The position numbers were made by a program, and so were the translations under genes. This document shows, piece after piece, positions 21,079 through 30,699 of a stretch of DNA of 32,835 bases (positions are counted from its first letter, which is position 1; each line of letters opens with the position of its first letter). The notes beneath the pieces were generated by a model. The model saw only the letters and a program-made list of their open reading frames with translations. It did not search any database and was not told where the DNA came from. The stretch is from Gnetum montanum (Eukaryota; Streptophyta; Gnetopsida; Gnetales; Gnetaceae): positions 19,937-52,771 of the forward strand of contig MNCI01005421.1 of assembly GCA_015680685.1 (NCBI GenBank). Reading direction: 5' to 3'.

Positions 21079-22829
21079 TTTACTTTCATTCATCATATAA
21101 TAAGTGCTCATGATGGTGGGGTTGACTATAATAATGTTGATTGCTAATGTTTGCTTTTTACCTTTGATTTTCAATGTTGATACTAAGATATGGCTCTTTT
21201 GATAAAACAGGCAATAAGTCCACATTTTCCATCCATCCATTCAACGTTGTGGTCTCCCTTGGCTTTGGAGCTATACTGTCCCTTTTTCTAAATAAACTTA
21301 TTAATGAATTGGTGACTTGGTATTTTTCAAACCAAGGAAGAACTCAATGGTTCAAAAGGGTGTGACTTCAAGGTGATTCAATGCATTTGTGCTGGCTATT
21401 CTCTTGGGTACTTAGATGCTTTTCATGATTCTTCTGCCATTCTGCCATTGACCAAATATCAAGAAGTTGAATGAATCTAAATAAGTCTTTGCATGGTGTG
21501 GTTCTCACACAAAAAAAACTAGTTGGAATTCAAAGCACACCTCTTAGACATAATAAAGAAACATGGGTTGCAAACACTGGTTATAGCACTGGAAAGACAT
21601 GTTACCCATGCTTGAAGGTACCCTCTACCTAAAGCCATTTCTCACTTGTTACTTTCCTATCTTTCTCTCCTTGGAATTGTGGTGACTCGATGGATGCATT
21701 CTTGTTGCTTCACAAGGATGGGTTGGTCAAATGTATTAATGTGAGGTCACTGGATGTCGTTGGTGAGTCCAGACTTGGGATGAATTTTATTCAGTCACCT
21801 TAACCACATAATACACAAGGGACTTTACACAACCTTACTCTTGGGATTCCATTCCATTTCCTCCTCTTCTTCCATATTTCTTCCCATATTCCACCTCATT
21901 GTCAGTTTTATGATTAATCTATGTCTTGGTTGATGTATTGTTAGTCTTCAGTAAACTCTTGTGGGTAAGCTCTTAACCATTGTTCCCATATGTCATTCCG
22001 AGAGCCTATGGACTCTTTGGTTTGTGGGTCTATCAGGGCATAAAAGGCATGAGCCTACTTTGGGGAGGATCCACTGGCATTCCTTTTTGGTGCAATTGTT
22101 AAGTTCTTTTCCTTAAATATTCTTTACAATCAACCATTTCTTATTTCGTCCCCATCCATGACATCCATTTTATTGGCTTCATCATTGTTATTTCCTTCAT
22201 CTTCATTGTTCCTTCAATTTTTCCACCCTAGCACTACCAGAGGTTCACTTTTAGTCATGGGGGCCCTATCACAAATTTTTCCATTCAATCACCTATCTCA
22301 CCCCTACACCTTGGGTAGTTATCAGTTAAAAACCTCTAACCCAGTATCTGCCATACCCACAATCGAGCCAATGCACTTATGTCAAGGCAAGGTATCAAAC
22401 GCATTATGGCTTATCTATCCTTGCTAATTCGCGATTGTGTTATGTGTGCAGATGGCAATTACATGAACAATGGATTGGGATAGGAGGGAGCACTTGGGAT
22501 GGACTGGAGTGGAAGCAATTATGCAAGGAACATGCTTCATCACATGGCTATGGATAAACAATGGAGTGCACATTTTTAACATCGACAGCAACGTGCCTCA
22601 TTTTCTTTTCTCTCTCTCTTTCTCTTCAAGCTGTCAAATCAGGATCTGGATGTCATCTATGTACAATGTTCACCACAAAGGGCATGAAAACCAATGTTGT
22701 AATATGTTTGTTGATCCGTTCACCGGGCACTTTGAGTCTGTTATTCCCCATCGCTGTTAGTTCTCGTTCAATCAATAATCCCATACCTTCCCAATATTTT
22801 GTAAGGAACTCAAGGACAAGTTTTCATTT
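21079..22829 (+). other. Element 1 3' region, no conserved protein recognised
   Basis: Between pol and the polypurine tract. The part 21480-21850 aligns by eye with element 2 (25200-24820, minus), for example 'gtctttgcat' and 'gaaagacatgtta-ccatgcttgaag', so it is an old shared part of the family. Open stretches such as 22158-22427 and 22470-22760 resemble nothing I know. An env-like role is possible by position only. A second AGTCATGGGGG lies at 22253-22263. Compared with element 2, several kilobases of 3' sequence are absent. Confidence 0.55.
22253..22263 (+). promoter_or_regulatory. Internal polypurine-like motif, copy 2
   Basis: AGTCATGGGGG again, preceded by 'ttttagtcatg', as in the true tract at 22830. 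It lies 577 bp upstream of that tract. It may derive from an internal duplication. Confidence 0.45.
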
Positions 22830-22842
22830 AGTCATGGGGGTA
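22830..22842 (+). promoter_or_regulatory. Polypurine tract of element 1
   Basis: AGTCATGGGGGTA directly abuts the 3' LTR start TGATGA at 22843. This is the expected primer for plus-strand synthesis. Confidence 0.85.
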
Positions 22843-23689
22843 TGATGAACCATGATATCGAGGCCACGATATTGCATCCGCGATATCAGGTACGTAATAT
22901 CAGAGCCTTCCAAGCGATATGAGACATCCAATATCAAGGCCTGTCTTTTCGCCTATAAATAATAGGTAGGCGCACTTGGTTTGGCAATAGTTGGTTAATT
23001 AGTCTTAGTCCTGTACCCAAACTCTTACCTTTTTCTCTTCTTAGAGTTAGAATTATTTCTGAGTGCCCGCAGTAGGAGTCATAAAGCAAATGGATCTTTA
23101 TTCAAGCATTGTGTACCTAAGCACACCTTGTGGCTGGAAATAAAGATAAACTTTGTGATAAACCTTGCAATATTTAGAATCACTTATTTAATGTTATTTA
23201 TAGTTATTTAATGTTTTCCTTAGTTAATTAATGTTCTCTCTCTCACCTTGTCAACTCTCCCAAGTAAGCACACTCAGTACGACCACTTCGAGCATGCATG
23301 GAACACTTGGTAACCTAGTAATGATTAGCATTTGGTAATTCCAATACTGTCACACTGGTTCAGGATGTCGATGGCAAGTGGGAATGGATGCTAGTGTTAG
23401 GACTAGTTAGAGCATAGTTGATTAGTTAAATTAAATTGATTACTTAATTAGTTCACTTCTCCCTTTGTAGAACTAGGACATAAAACATAAAAATATATAA
23501 AAATCATATACCTCGAGTTTACTTAACCATACAATTTTGCTATACAAGTAAGCTTGGGAAGACAACAATTGACTAACCCGTCTAGGTTTTGTAAAGGTCC
23601 ATAAGCACTTAGTCCTTGGAATTTGACGGGATCATGCATGTACACTCATATTTGTATGGTTGAGCGTAGGGATACCTCACCACTCATCA
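22843..23689 (+). repeat. 3' LTR of element 1 (847 bp)
   Basis: Same length and termini as the 5' LTR, TGATGA...TCATCA. TATAAATAA is at 22954-22962 and AATAAA at 23139-23144, at the same offsets as in the 5' LTR. By hand alignment about 90 substitutions and no indels separate the two. Three of the five GATATC sites are changed here. Confidence 0.93.
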
Positions 23690-23694
23690 CTATT
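23690..23694. repeat. Target-site duplication of element 1, right copy
   Basis: CTATT directly after the 3' LTR, matching CTACT at 13740-13744 except for one transition. Confidence 0.8.
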
Positions 23695-23802
23695 ATTGTT
23701 GTTGATATCTTCCTCATTGGGGTTTCTTCTCCTTGAGTTATGATGGCCCTCCTGCTTACGATCCTCTTTTAGGCAGCATCTACAATCATAAACATAACCC
23801 AT
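23690..23802 (-). pseudogene. Start of the extra element 2 coding region, split off by element 1
   Basis: An ATG at 23802-23800 (minus strand, context ACCATGG) opens a frame beginning MGYVYDCRCCLKED, then Arg-rich (NSRRRNPNEED) and then an Asn run that reaches the element 1 insertion site. Across the insertion (ignoring the 5-bp duplication) the Asn/Ser-rich composition continues at 13744. This supports one former reading frame of roughly 950 codons, cut by the retrotransposon. Function unknown; the CRCC cluster is too short to call a zinc site. Confidence 0.45.
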
Positions 23803-24600
23803 GGTTAGTTCTTTAGTTCATAACCTTTGTTCCCTTGAATACATTCCCTCATTAGACTAGGTTATGTTAATTCCTTAGGTATTAGAAGTTTATCATTAAG
23901 TTCTTGTTTTATCATTTCAAGCTAGTGGTATTATTTTATTCCTCACTAACAAAGTTTGGTTGTTGATCTTAATCCTTTATCATTATTAATTTAATATTAT
24001 TTTGATAGTTTAACCATGGGCAATTAGAAAAATTTCAAATAATCTTCCATGAAAAACCCAAGGTTTGCATCTCCTATGATGTAAAGCATATCTTTAATAG
24101 CTCGAGGATAGAAAAATGAGCAAAATTAAGTAAGTGATGTTGAAGTTATAATGCTTGGAAGATTCTTTGGCTCTAAAAAATGGTAAGAAATACTCTATAA
24201 CTTTTTGGAAAAATGGTGAAAATGAGCTAAGTGTCACACATATTTATAGGCTTTTTATCTTGCACCAATAGGGTTACGTTGACTCATTTCACTGCATTGA
24301 TAGGGATGCATCAATGCAACTATTATTAGCTAGATTTTTTAATTAAAAATGAAGTAATTTTGGATGATTTTTGGGATGAAATGAGAGCCAAATAAAAGCC
24401 AAAAAGATGTAGAATAATGACAACAATCATGAAAGATGGGAGGTTTAACCAAATAGAAGCAATCCAAGTGGATTGGATGAGTTCTTTAAGGATTTTTTTA
24501 TTCCAAATAGAGCAAAATTGGATGCTATAATTCTATCAAGATGATTGATCATGTAAGTAGTCCATGGTTAGGGAGTTTAACTTAAGGTAGATCATAGGAA
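23803..24600 (-). other. Leader-like region of the extra coding unit in element 2
   Basis: Non-coding, AT-rich sequence between the pol-proximal 3' region of element 2 and the ATG at 23802. It contains the TATA-like box at 24249-24241 and, just upstream of that on the minus strand, ATGCATCAATGCA-like words that resemble U3 words of the gypsy LTRs (compare 10690-10745). It could be a captured promoter with a long 5' leader, or a decayed LTR piece without recognisable ends. No counterpart is seen in element 1. Confidence 0.4.
24241..24249 (-). promoter_or_regulatory. TATA-like box upstream of the extra coding unit
   Basis: CTATAAATA on the minus strand, about 440 bp before the ATG at 23802. 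The form matches plant TATA boxes and the LTR promoters in this window. No start site can be proved from sequence. Confidence 0.4.
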
Positions 24601-25355
24601 TGCAATGTCCTTACATACCTTCATTACAAAGAGTCTGTGTATACCAAGGATGATGAATGATTATTTTAAGTTATATTCCATACCCATGGAAGGAATTTTC
24701 TAAGGGTTATGCTATGTAGAAAACAAAACTAAGCAATTTGCCATGGGATGAGGTAGTGAGGTGGTACAAAATGAATTAAGTAAATGGTAGAGAGAGAGAT
24801 AATAGTAGATAGATAATTTGCATCTTAGTCACATAAGGTTCTTGGTGAATATTATGATTAAGATGATCTAATACTAGTTTGTTCCAAGTCTTGAGTAAGT
24901 TCATTCTATTTACAATGATATCACATTAACATATTACCCCTCTTCACTGATCAAAAGTTTATGATAATCCTAAAGGACAACCATCCCTCTAAGAGAAGAA
25001 ATAAAGAGAAAACTAAAGTAAATAGTACCTTAGTTAAAGGGATGTCTTCAAGCATGGCTAACATGTCTTTCTATCCTCATAACTAATGCTTGCAGCACAT
25101 TATTGAGTCTAAGGAATGTGCTTTAAATTCATGTTCTACTTTTATTTTTTTTTTACAAGAACCACTCTATGCAAAGACATGCTTCTTTTTATAGTTAACA
25201 ATAGGAGTGATGATATACCAGTGGACTATCATAGAACTTTCAAATTAAAGTTGAGAGAAAAACACATCAAATCCCCTTTAGATCACATCTTTTTTTATTC
25301 CCACTTGATCTTTTCCTAGTTTGTTAGGTGATAAGATCATTAGTTGCCTTTAGTT
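24601..25355 (-). other. Element 2 3' region homologous to element 1
   Basis: Aligns by eye with 21480-21850 and on to about 22020 of element 1: shared runs include 'gtctttgcat', 'aaagcaca', 'gaaagacatgtta' and 'ccatgcttgaag'. No protein is recognised. The homology shows that element 2 continues on both sides of the copia solo LTR. Confidence 0.6.
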
Positions 25356-25360
25356 ATAAT
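25356..25360. repeat. Target-site duplication of copia solo LTR, left copy
   Basis: ATAAT, repeated exactly at 26476-26480. The word is AT-rich, so a chance match is possible, but it fits the TG...CA termini. Confidence 0.6.
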
Positions 25361-26475
25361 TGAGGATCATACAACTTAGAAGGGGGGATGAATATGTTCC
25401 CCAACAAAAATCAATCAACACAAAAACCACACCCAAAAATACATGGTTCCCCAACTTGGGAAATCCACACTTGAAGGGTAGATTGCTTGCACTCCTTCAA
25501 ACTTTGTTTCTCTCAAACTATGGTTTGAAGGGTACCACTTCTTGTACAAGCTCTAAGCTTTTCTCCGAAGTGATTCGTTGTTGCGAATCCACTTAACCTT
25601 GCAAGGTTTCAACAAGCTTAAAATGTGATTTCTAGGATCCCACAACCTTTACAAATTGAGCTTTACTCTAAAGTGGATTGACGTTGCACCAACCACTCAA
25701 CCCAGCTAGGTACTAACAAGCTCAATGATGATGCCTTCTCGTAAGAGGCACATCAACTCTAGTGACACAACAAGAAAAAGAAAAATAATTTACAAGGAAA
25801 GGATGCAACTAATTTGCAAATCCTTGTACTTTGAAGAATATTACAATATAATTACTACACCAATACAAATGATGAAACAATGAGGTACAAATTAAATAAA
25901 ATGTAGTTCACAATGATTACTTGATGTTTACACTTGCTTGCTCATAAACTTACCCAATGTTCATGAAAATGAAGTCTTCTTATAGCTTTGAAGTTTCCAA
26001 AATCACCTTCAAAATTCATGTAATAGCTATCTAATGGCTAGGGGAGACATCTTCTTTGAGATTGGAACATCTTACTACACACACTTCAATTCAAGGAAGG
26101 AATCTCTCCACCAAAGGAGATGTCTTCTCCAAACAAGAGATGTCTACTACTTTTGAAAGACATCTACTTCTAGGCATCCTTCATTTTGGCTAAGACATCT
26201 TCTTCATCAAGGAGACATCTTCTCTTAATTTGAACTCTTGATTCCAAGGCTTCCTCTTGATCACTAGAGCATCTTCTTTTGACTTGAAGTCTTCATTACT
26301 CATTCATGCTCCCTTGAGTCCTCATTCATGTCTAAAAAGTTCTTATTGCCTCCTTAATGACATCTCTTTGTAGATGTCATCTCTTAAGCTTTCCTTCATG
26401 GCTTACAAAAGCATCACACTCCACAACATTCTATATTCTCCATTTTCCTTAAGGTTTTGACATACCAAAAGGTCA
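25361..26475 (-). repeat. Ty1/copia-type solo LTR (1115 bp)
   Basis: On the minus strand it runs TGACCTTTTGG...GATCCTCA, flanked by ATAAT on both sides. The 3' end carries a 'tattcatccccccttctaag' block, which I know from the ends of plant copia LTRs. A TATA-like GCTATAAGAAG lies at 25985-25975. U3 holds a cluster of AGACATCT motifs. No internal domain, primer site or second LTR is attached, so it is a solo LTR left by recombination. Copia rather than gypsy is judged from the end block and is not proved. Confidence 0.65.
26045..26220 (-). promoter_or_regulatory. AGACATCT/AGATGTCT cluster in copia LTR U3
   Basis: Six perfect copies begin at 26045, 26118, 26138, 26158, 26193 and 26213. Plus-strand reading is AGATGTCT at 26118 and 26138 and its complement AGACATCT at the other four. 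Steps of exactly 20 bp occur three times. Looser copies continue to about 26380. They lie 60-235 bp upstream of the minus-strand TATA-like box. Confidence 0.6.
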
Positions 26476-26480
26476 ATAAT
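26476..26480. repeat. Target-site duplication of copia solo LTR, right copy
   Basis: ATAAT, identical to 25356-25360. Confidence 0.6.
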
Positions 26481-26867
26481 AATGTGAAATAACCTTCATG
26501 TTCCCAAGATACTAATCTCTCATGGAACCAATGGAATGGATGGATGTCATGAACTCATTGTCTAATACCACCAAAATTAATAAATTATTGGTAGAGAACT
26601 TAATCCAAAGAGAAAATTTGGCCTTTTGGTTAATCAATCATAATATGGATAGCTGCCTTAAATAACCTTCCAAAATTTGCAATAACACTAAAGAAAATCA
26701 AAGATTTCCAACAAGACTAGATGAAATTAATAAAGAGGAAAAGAAAAGAATATATATATATATAATCAATAAAATATTCAAGAAAATGAAAAACATATAA
26801 AGAAAAATGTAAAAAAAAGGTCTAAAATTGTTTATCCTTATCCAAATGTTAGGATGGATGGCCATCT
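26481..26867 (-). other. Element 2 sequence just after pol
   Basis: Continues element 2 between pol and the copia insertion. It holds the end of the hydrophobic frame noted at 20845-21078 in element 1 (here 26940-26698) and a (TA) run at 26750-26764. Short stretches such as 'ttattaa.ttggtg.' recall 21297-21315 of element 1. No further gene is seen. Confidence 0.5.
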
Positions 26868-28330
26868 CACCCATGACTATGTTGAGAGGAGGATATTTGA
26901 AAAATAGAACATGCCTATTCTTGCATAGAGGTGTTAGCATTGCTGGTTACTTAGGGTTTTAGGAATGGCTTAAGTTGTTGTATGTTGACTAAGATACATT
27001 TTTAAGGGCTAGACTTATGGTAAATTATCATGATCCAAAAAAGAAAAGTTGAATGGATGATGTAAGGTTCTTCCCATAATGTTTGAAACTTAGTGCATTG
27101 TGGCACATGCATGGGATTCTAGTAAAGAATCTTATCACCAGGTTGGAATTAAACTTTTCTTATCCATGCATCATAATGTTGTTTGTGGTGTGTATTATGC
27201 ACTTCATTCATTATCAAGGTAATTCATCAGTTTTCATCTAGCATGCTAAGTATCATAAGATGTTTTTTTTTATGCCAAATTAATGTCTAGGTCATGCTCA
27301 TAAGGCATTGTGAGTGTATGGAGTTCAACTTGGATTGGAAGTTTTGGTACCTTTTCATACACTAACTCATAGGGAGAGTAGCCTATAGGAAGCTTCCAAG
27401 TTGAATGATATGCCCAAAGAGCATCATTGAGCTTGGTACTCTAGTTCTTCCTATATCTACTGATAGTTTGTGTTAGAATTCTAGTAATCTTTCTATTAGT
27501 AACCTCAACTTGACCATTATCTTGGGGGTGATATGAGATTATAAGTTTATGTTGTACTCCCAAGCATTGCATCAATTTTCTAAGTACACCTACATGTGTT
27601 CCACTATCTAAAATGAGTACTCTGGGTACACCAACATGTTTACTACTTATTGTTGTACAAATTGTACTACAGTGGTAGATGTATAGTCTAATACTGCTAC
27701 AGCTTCAACCCACTTGGTGCAGTAGTTAACAACAATTATGATGTATGCCTTCCCATTTAACATAGAAGTTTGGTCCCATGAATTCAATGCTTCAAAGGTC
27801 AAAAGGATCCATTAGTTAGATCCACTATTAAGGCCCTTTCATTTGTATAGTCATTTCTTCATCTCATTGACACCACAGGCATGAAGGGGAGAAATGGTGA
27901 GAATCACTTAAGATTGTTAGCCAAAGGTATCCTACAATGAGGAATTTTATAGTTATCCTCCTTCTTATGTAGTCGGCCAAACAAGGACCCTAATGAGCAT
28001 CTTGAAGGATTCATAAGTAATTAGCATTAGAGACACATTATTGAACCAAGCCATTAGAACAAACCTTGTAAAGGTTTCCTTAGATCTCCATGTAATACTT
28101 GATCTGGTAAAGAAATTGTTTTTTCTTTTTATTATCCCACTCTTTTTGAATCTCTTGTGTCAGAAGATAGGAGAAGAACTCATCATACTAATTGGTAACT
28201 TTTGGATCTTAAACTTTGATGGACTTAGCGAAGAGGAGTTCATTTGGAAATTGGTCAAATAAAGGTTCCTCATTCTCTTTACTAGTCCATCTTAACTAAG
28301 ACAAATGATCAACAACTATATTCTCGGTTC
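26868..28330 (-). pseudogene. Element 2 RNase H connector and integrase
   Basis: Same protein as at 19352-20957. Readable blocks on the minus strand: ENIVVDHLS (about 28320), NGKAYIIIVVNYCTKWVEA (about 27755-27700) with Asn in place of the first catalytic Asp (codon 27727-27725), ILDSGTH with the second Asp kept, GQVEVTNRKI with the Glu kept, then WAYHSTWKLPIGYSPYELV (about 27415-27360). Stops and frame changes occur. The damage differs from element 1: here the first acidic residue is lost, there the second and third. It ends near the AGTCATGGGTG motif at 26878-26868. Confidence 0.85.
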
Positions 28331-29830
28331 CTTTCTTGTTCACCATTGTAAGGTCAAATTCTTGTAAAATCACTAGCCACCATATGACACAAGGCTAACA
28401 ACTAGCTTATTCATTACGAAATGGATTTCATTGTGATTAGTGTGCATAAAAATTTAATATCCAAGCACATAGTGTTTGAATTTTTCCAAGGCATACACCA
28501 CTGTCATGAGTTCTTTCTCAGTGATGGTGTAGTTAACTTGTATACCTACAATGCTTTTGCTTGCACAATGGATGTAGTATGGATGTTTCTAGTTATCCAT
28601 TTGTATAAGCATCGCTACCAACATGTAGTTAGATGCATCTATCATTATGTGGAATAACCTAAACCAATCTAGAATGCATAGAATTAGAATTTCTATGAGA
28701 TTTTGCTTTAATTGTTGGAATGCTTGGTCACATTTTGTGGTCCATTCAAAAGTTAAATCTTTCTTTGTAAGCTCCACCAGTGGTTTGGCAATTTTAGAGA
28801 AATTCTCTATGAAGCACCTATAGTAACTAGTATAGCAAAGGAATGATCTCACATCTTTTATCATTTGTGATTTCTTGATGATTCCTTGGCTAACCCTAAC
28901 TTTTTTGGGTCCATCATAATCCCTTTTCCTAAAATTCGATGCCCTAATACAATGCCCTCTTAGACCATCAAATGGCTCTTCTACCAGTTAAGCTATAGGT
29001 TTGTCTCCACACAGTGTTTTAGCACTTGCTTTAGATGGTCCAACGCCTATTCAAACTTGGTATCATAGATGGAGAAGTCATCCATGAAGACTTTTACACC
29101 ACTACTAATTTGCTACTAAAAGATGCTTAGCACCAGGCATTGAAAAGTTGTAGGAGCATTACAAAGGCCAAATGACATCTTCTTATATGTAAAAGTTCCC
29201 CAAGGAATTGTGAAAGTTATCTTGGCCTGATCTTCTAGTGTAATTTGAATTTCATTATAACCACTATAATCATCTAGAAAACTATAGTAATTGTATCCTA
29301 TAATTATATCCAGTACCTGGCCCACAAATGACAATAGAAAATGATCTCTAAATGTTTCCATATTCAACAACCTAAAGTCTATATAGATTCTCCACTTTTC
29401 TTCTTTCTTTGACATAATCATGAGTGGACTCACTCACCCACTATTTGCTACATGATAGATGAATCTTGCCTTAAGAAGTTGTTTCACTTCATCTTTAACA
29501 ACTTGCTTAAGCTTTGGATTCAATCTTCTCTGTGGCTACCACCTTAGCTTAATAGAGGACTCTATATAGATTCAATGTTGGCATATGCATGGATCTATTC
29601 TAGTTGACTCATGATATGACCGAGCAAAAGTTTTTGGCCATTTATTTATAACTTGTAGTAGCTTCATTTTTTGTTCTTTTATGAGATTGACCTTGATAAT
29701 TACCATGTTATCATTATCAAGGGAAACATATTCTAATGTTGCTAGAAAAACACTTACTTTAAGGGGCTTATGCTTAAAATGATTAGGGATTTCCAACTTT
29801 CCCCATTTCATTTATGTGTTTTTGTGGGCA
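28331..29830 (-). pseudogene. Element 2 reverse transcriptase and RNase H
   Basis: Aligns with 17990-19350 throughout. On the minus strand: linker WGKLEIPNHFKHKPLK (from about 29805), RIDPCICQH (about 29600), KWRIYIDFRLLN (about 29392), DHFLLSFVGQVLD, FLDDYSGYNEIQIT (about 29277), FGLCNAPTTFQ, and the active site FMDDF at 29088-29074, which is intact here. RNase H follows with MIDASNYMLVAML (about 28640). One clean stretch of 105 codons covers the RT palm (29433-29116). Stops elsewhere make it non-functional. Confidence 0.9.
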
Positions 29831-30059
29831 AGTTGATCATGAATCTTCTCCATTTCATCCATGTTGTCAACATAAACACTAATGAGGAGCTCCACTAGTT
29901 CCATGCATATTTTTGACTCAAAGTTATTATCTATAGTTAGCCACTATGTATCTTTTTGTTTCATGGCCACTGCATAAAGACACCTTTGAATATTTGATGT
30001 CTTGGCAAACTTATTACATGCTATAATGAATGTACTCTTCATGGACCATATCCTTTGCA

Positions 30060-30480
30060 TGTAATGGGACCCTGTGTCACTGTATGAGATGCATGGAACT
30101 TACTTCTTCTCTAGCTTTTTGAATTCATTTTCTTTGGGGATTTCCAAGGAAAGGTTTTTGATCCCCATCTTGTCATCAATTATATTCAGCCAAGCTCTTT
30201 CCATGATAATAGGGAAGTTCCTTTTATACTTATTCACATGAATTACCAAGAAATTTACCTAATATGACTAACCATAGATAATGGTCACAATGTCCTCCAC
30301 CAATCTCAAAGGAATAGTGATGGATTGATATGCAATCTCTAATCTGATATTACATTTCTTGAGTGTAGGGAGGTTTCAAGTCTTATACATCTCTTGAGAA
30401 ATTAAGTTCACCCTAAAACCTTAGTCCAGTAGAGCCTTGCAATAATCATTTCTTGCAATCTATACATAGATTAGGGGACT
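30060..30480 (-). pseudogene. Element 2 aspartic protease
   Basis: Aligns with the element 1 protease. The catalytic loop reads LLD-stop-GFRVNLISQEM (about 30434-30395), so the codon after the catalytic Asp is TAA. The second block reads FPIIMERAWLNIIDD (about 30219-30175), then LSLEIPKENEF. Between here and RT (29830-30060) lies the same poorly conserved linker as in element 1. Confidence 0.82.
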
Positions 30481-30699
30481 CCCAGGATCACATCATTTCC
30501 TGGGAAGGTGTTTTTCCTTGATCCAATCTGCTACCACATGAGTCAACATGACAGTATGGACATTTGGGGACTTTTGATGTGAAAGCAGCTCGATGGTAAT
30601 TTCAAAAGTAGTTGATGTAGGGTTAGCAATCATAGATGTCTACAAGGGTTTTTGTGGACTATTTGGTCTTAAGAAAGCCCTCTTCATAGGCTTATGCTC

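Larger units (their letters stand above)
13745..23689 (+). mobile_element. Element 1: full-length but dead Athila-type Ty3/gypsy retrotransposon
   Basis: A complete structure of 9945 bp: 5' LTR, tRNA-Asp-type primer site, gag, protease, RT, RNase H, integrase, 3' region, polypurine tract, 3' LTR and a 5-bp target duplication. The order RT-RNase H-integrase is that of Ty3/gypsy, and the RT wording (DHFPLSFINQVLD, DGSSGYNQIQIA) is of the Athila/Tat type. By hand count the LTRs differ at about 90 of 847 positions with no gaps, about three quarters transitions. It is therefore an old insertion, yet younger than element 2, which it interrupts. Confidence 0.92.

Noticed and set aside
22158-22845. 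An env gene in element 1
   Set aside because: The short open stretches have no signal peptide, glycoprotein pattern or counterpart in element 2; position alone is not enough.
23803-24340. An intact LTR around the TATA-like box at 24241
   Set aside because: Some U3-like words are present, but no TGATGA/TCATCA ends, polypurine tract, primer site or target duplication could be found.
26750-26764. TA microsatellite, and trinucleotide runs near 11067-11088 and 12831-12847
   Set aside because: Short simple repeats; the two trinucleotide runs fall in the decayed coding region (Val/Ala and Pro runs) and need no separate explanation.
28041-28657. Plus-strand open stretches at 28041-28262 and 28421-28657
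   Set aside because: They are antisense to the RNase H and integrase parts of element 2.
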